Origin: Xestospongia bergquistia | Lineage: Eukaryota > Porifera > Demospongiae > Haplosclerida > Petrosiidae | Assembly: GCA_963965975.1 (NCBI GenBank) | Contig: OZ014423.1 | Location: forward strand, 1,178,001-1,242,000 | Direction: 5' to 3' | DNA: 64,000 bases | Shown: piece by piece, positions 61,245 through 64,000 of the stretch | Numbering within the stretch: the stretch's first letter is position 1 | Layout: each line of letters starts with the position of its first letter | Translations under genes and position numbers: made by a program | The notes under the pieces: generated by a model | Seen by the model: only the letters and a program-made list of their open reading frames with translations | Told to the model about the DNA's origin: nothing | Databases searched by the model: none

Positions 61245-64000
61245 TTATTGTCGCTTGGTGGCCAACTTCTTTGAAGCTAAATAAGAAGATACAGTCATTA
61301 TATTGTAACATATTATTAACTCAAGTATTATACCTGATTGTTTAACTATGTCAGCAAATGTTCGTTCTTGTCTTGAAGTCCATACTGACTCCTTAACTGG
61401 AGGTTCATCAGACATACCACGAGGTTGTGGCCATACAGAAGATATTGAGTCATATGTGAAACTATGTTTAGGTTGGCTGCTTTTTCCTTTCTTCTTTCTC
61501 TTTGATTTGACAGTTGAAAAAGAGCTGATAAGAGTTTCTTCCTCATCTTTAGTTTTCATATAACTTTGAGTCTGTTGCTTGTCTTTGGAATGTCTTTGCT
61601 GTGGAGAATCAACCTGAGTGCTTTCTGGTACTGTTACTACCTCACTTGGAGAAATTAACATTTCGGGAAATGGCATTGGTTTCCTTACAGAAAATGGTGC
61701 AGCTGATATACCTGAAGCTTTATGAACAGAAAAACCTAACAGAGGTGATTTACTGGTATTGCTGGTTAATGTGGTATCTAGTGGGTTTGGTTTATAGATT
61801 GTCGATTGTGTGGGTTTACTTAAATCAGAAGCTAGTTGCCGAGGGGTAGGCAATAAACCTGACTTGCCTGAAATGGTTTTTGAAGATGATGGAATTAATT
61901 TGTTGAAAACTGATTGCTCAGAAGATAGTTGTCCCATAGATGTTTGTGGAAAGGCTATACTATCTGATGGTGTTTGTTTTGTAGTACCTGATTTCTTTGG
62001 AACCATCAACTCCATCTTTCCGTCTGCTGGAAGCTTTTGTTGACCCGACGTTCTCTTGGCTGATGGATACGAGTACGAGGTCTGTAAGGGTGGACATGTT
62101 GCTACATGTGATGTTGCAGCAGTGGTCTGTGATCTTTGAGGAGGAAATCGTGGTTGTGATACAATAGATGGTTTCATTGTGCTACTTATTCCTACTTGCA
62201 CTCTCAGCATTTCTTTTAATTGATGAAGACGAGGTTGTAAATTTGGAGGGAAAAACACTGTATTCTTCTCCAGACAAAGTTTTATATACTCTCTCCAACA
62301 ACCTCCAGCATAACCCATTACTTTTTCTGTTCTCAATAGTATAAATGGATTTCCCACGGCTATGACAAGTTGTCTTGAACGACTAATAGCAGTGTTAAAA
62401 ATATTAGGATCTACAAGTGTCTTGGTTGGGTTACTGCTCTCTCCATTGTCTTCTAAAGGCTCATATGTACTAAGTACTATTGCCTGGAACTCGTGACCTA
62501 TATATAGAGAATGGAGTGATCGATAGTCTCTTCATAATTGTTACCTTGAATAGCATATGATGGCAATAAAGTGACATGGCGAAAAATTGAATCCTTTAAT
62601 CTTTTTCGAATGATGTTTAGCTGAAATAGTAATACATATAAAATAATAATAATATCCAAACAATGAATGATTCACTTACCTGTGTTCTAAATGAAGACAT
62701 AATACATACATCTCTTAGAGTAAAATCTTTCCAGCTATTAGGCCATTTACCAGTGCTAAAGAATTTCTTTACTTGGCTTACTACAGCATCTGCTTCAATA
62801 TCCATTGAATGCAATGGGTCAAGAATACTGGGATCCTTGGTCACATCAGAACAATAGAAAATACACGGGTAATAGTTTGCTTCGGCATGTCCTTTGGAAG
62901 GGGGGAGACCAGACTGAATTTGATATTTATAGACCACATTAGATAAAAGTGTTGTAATTGCAGGATGACAACGATAATTGATGTCCAATTGTACAAGAGG
63001 GAACAGTATACTAGATTCAATTTCATAATATCTTTTCTCAAGGCGTTCCAATAATGACATTTTTAATCCATTCTCTCTTGCCACTTCACCAAGAACAACA
63101 ACTGAAGGGCCAACCTAACATAAAGAAAGATAAAATTAAATATAACTCCATTTGTAGGCTTACCTGTTTGCTATCACCAGCTATGACAATTTTTGTCTTT
63201 GAAGTACCCAGACATAAAGCACCAATAGCTTCAGGCTCTCGGACCTGTGCCACTTCATCAAGGAGAATGTGAGTGAAATGAAATTTATAAGACCCAATGG
63301 CATCAGCAACATGTAACGAAGTTGTGTAAGTTGTAATAATGACAAGAACACGATCACTGACATAATGACCATGTCTGACATCTTCACGAAATCCTTTTAC
63401 ACTTCTGTGGATGATATTTGAAGTTCTATAACTATCCTTTCGCATCAACTTAATAATTTTAATTGTTCGTATTCCCTCAAAAGCTGGGCCGAGATAGTTG
63501 ATGTAAGTCTCAACTGTGTTGTTGTGATGTGCGCAGATCAAGATGCGAGTACGATATTGCTGAGAGAGTCCACCTGTTACAAATTCATATGTTGCACGAG
63601 CTAACACTCTAGTCTTGCCAGAACCAAATGGACCAGATACAATGATTGGAAGATTAGGAGGACTTTGAAGAATAACTTCTAATGCATTAAGTTGTCCATA
63701 CTCATCAACAGACAATGCCTTCAAAAAACATTTAGAATTAACTCTGCATGCAGCTGTCTGGAGAGGTTTTGAAGTGTCTCCTATAGTTGGAAAGAGTTTG
63801 TTAATCATGGTCTGTGGAGTATTTATAACAGCCTTGTGTAAAGTGTCAAAATAAGAGTGTTTGACTTCAAATTGTACTGACACTTGACAGGATTGTCCTT
63901 CTGTTATACCAAATTTTCTCTTGAGATGCTTAATAGATGAGGAAGGTAAAGCTATCAAAAATTTTTTGTTCACATTCCCAAAATTAGCTGGAAGAATTTC
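61245..64000 (-). CDS. Helicase D: near-duplicate of helicase A (3' part only; 5' part beyond window)
   Basis: Exons mirror helicase A. 63.16 kb to the edge covers the pre-Walker region, GPFGSGKTRV, LLDEVAQ and IAGDSKQ. 62680-63115 has INYRCHPAITTLL. A short exon at about 62540-62620 reads RHVTLLPSYAIQG. 61338-62500 carries GHEFQAIVLSTYE and the SRSR-type motif VI, then the Ser/Thr/Lys tail. The terminal mini-exon (61245-61276) gives ASKKLATKRQ and TAA, two codons longer than A. All visible helicase motifs are intact. Protein differences from A are few, and even the introns and the spacer to the kinase are nearly identical, so duplication is recent or conversion is ongoing. The death domain and modules are expected to lie to the right of the window. 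Confidence 0.82.

Overview
This is a eukaryotic window. Genes are split by many short introns (mostly 45-400 bp, GT..AG, AT-rich), intergenic spaces are compact, and the protein families are animal ones (adducin, GPAM-type acyltransferase, death-fold proteins, alpha-kinases). The mix of beta-helix/multi-TM receptors and death-domain proteins with a CGCG..C module suggests a demosponge such as Amphimedon. That assignment is inference; no species marker is present. All exon boundaries were read by eye from splice consensus, phase and paralogue comparison.

Layout. 1-3652 (-): a single-exon secreted beta-helix plus multi-TM protein that runs off the left edge. 4262-8933 (-): a complete multi-exon mitochondrial-type glycerol-3-phosphate acyltransferase. 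Divergent from it, 9208-13009 (+): an adducin with a long novel tail. 13100-16275 (+): a second, head-only adducin whose second intron carries 26 copies of a 37-bp minisatellite that replicates the splice donor.

From 16.4 kb to the right edge is an expanded, mostly minus-strand cluster. Its unit is a death-domain/UPF1-MOV10-HELZ2-like SF1 helicase followed downstream by a small TATA-driven alpha-kinase. Helicase A (17581-24416) with kinase K1 (16420-17202) looks intact. Helicase B (25896-35201) has two helicase cores and a broken kinase relic downstream. A 10-kb repeat and transposon block (35.8-45.8 kb) follows: 0.8-kb tandem repeats split by a 5.9-kb CACT-ended DNA transposon, a retroelement fragment and a hAT relic. 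Next come pseudogene A' (45.8-48.6 kb), a second kinase relic, and gene C (50900-57391), a copy of B whose helicase cores collapsed in frame into one ATPase-less remnant. Upstream of C lies a CARD-like unit (57767-59077) whose exon phases allow it to be the 5' part of C. Then come decayed fragments of adducin-2, kinase K2 (60077-60856) and helicase D (61245 to the edge), near-duplicates of K1 and A.

The order implies an A+relic+B segment copied to A'+relic+C, and a separate adducin2+K1+A segment copied to relic+K2+D. The architecture (CARD/Death adaptor, nucleic-acid helicase, adjacent alpha-kinase) recalls animal nucleic-acid sensing (RIG-I-like receptors, HELZ2) and the alpha-kinase sensor ALPK1. 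An innate-immune role is a hypothesis, not something the sequence proves.
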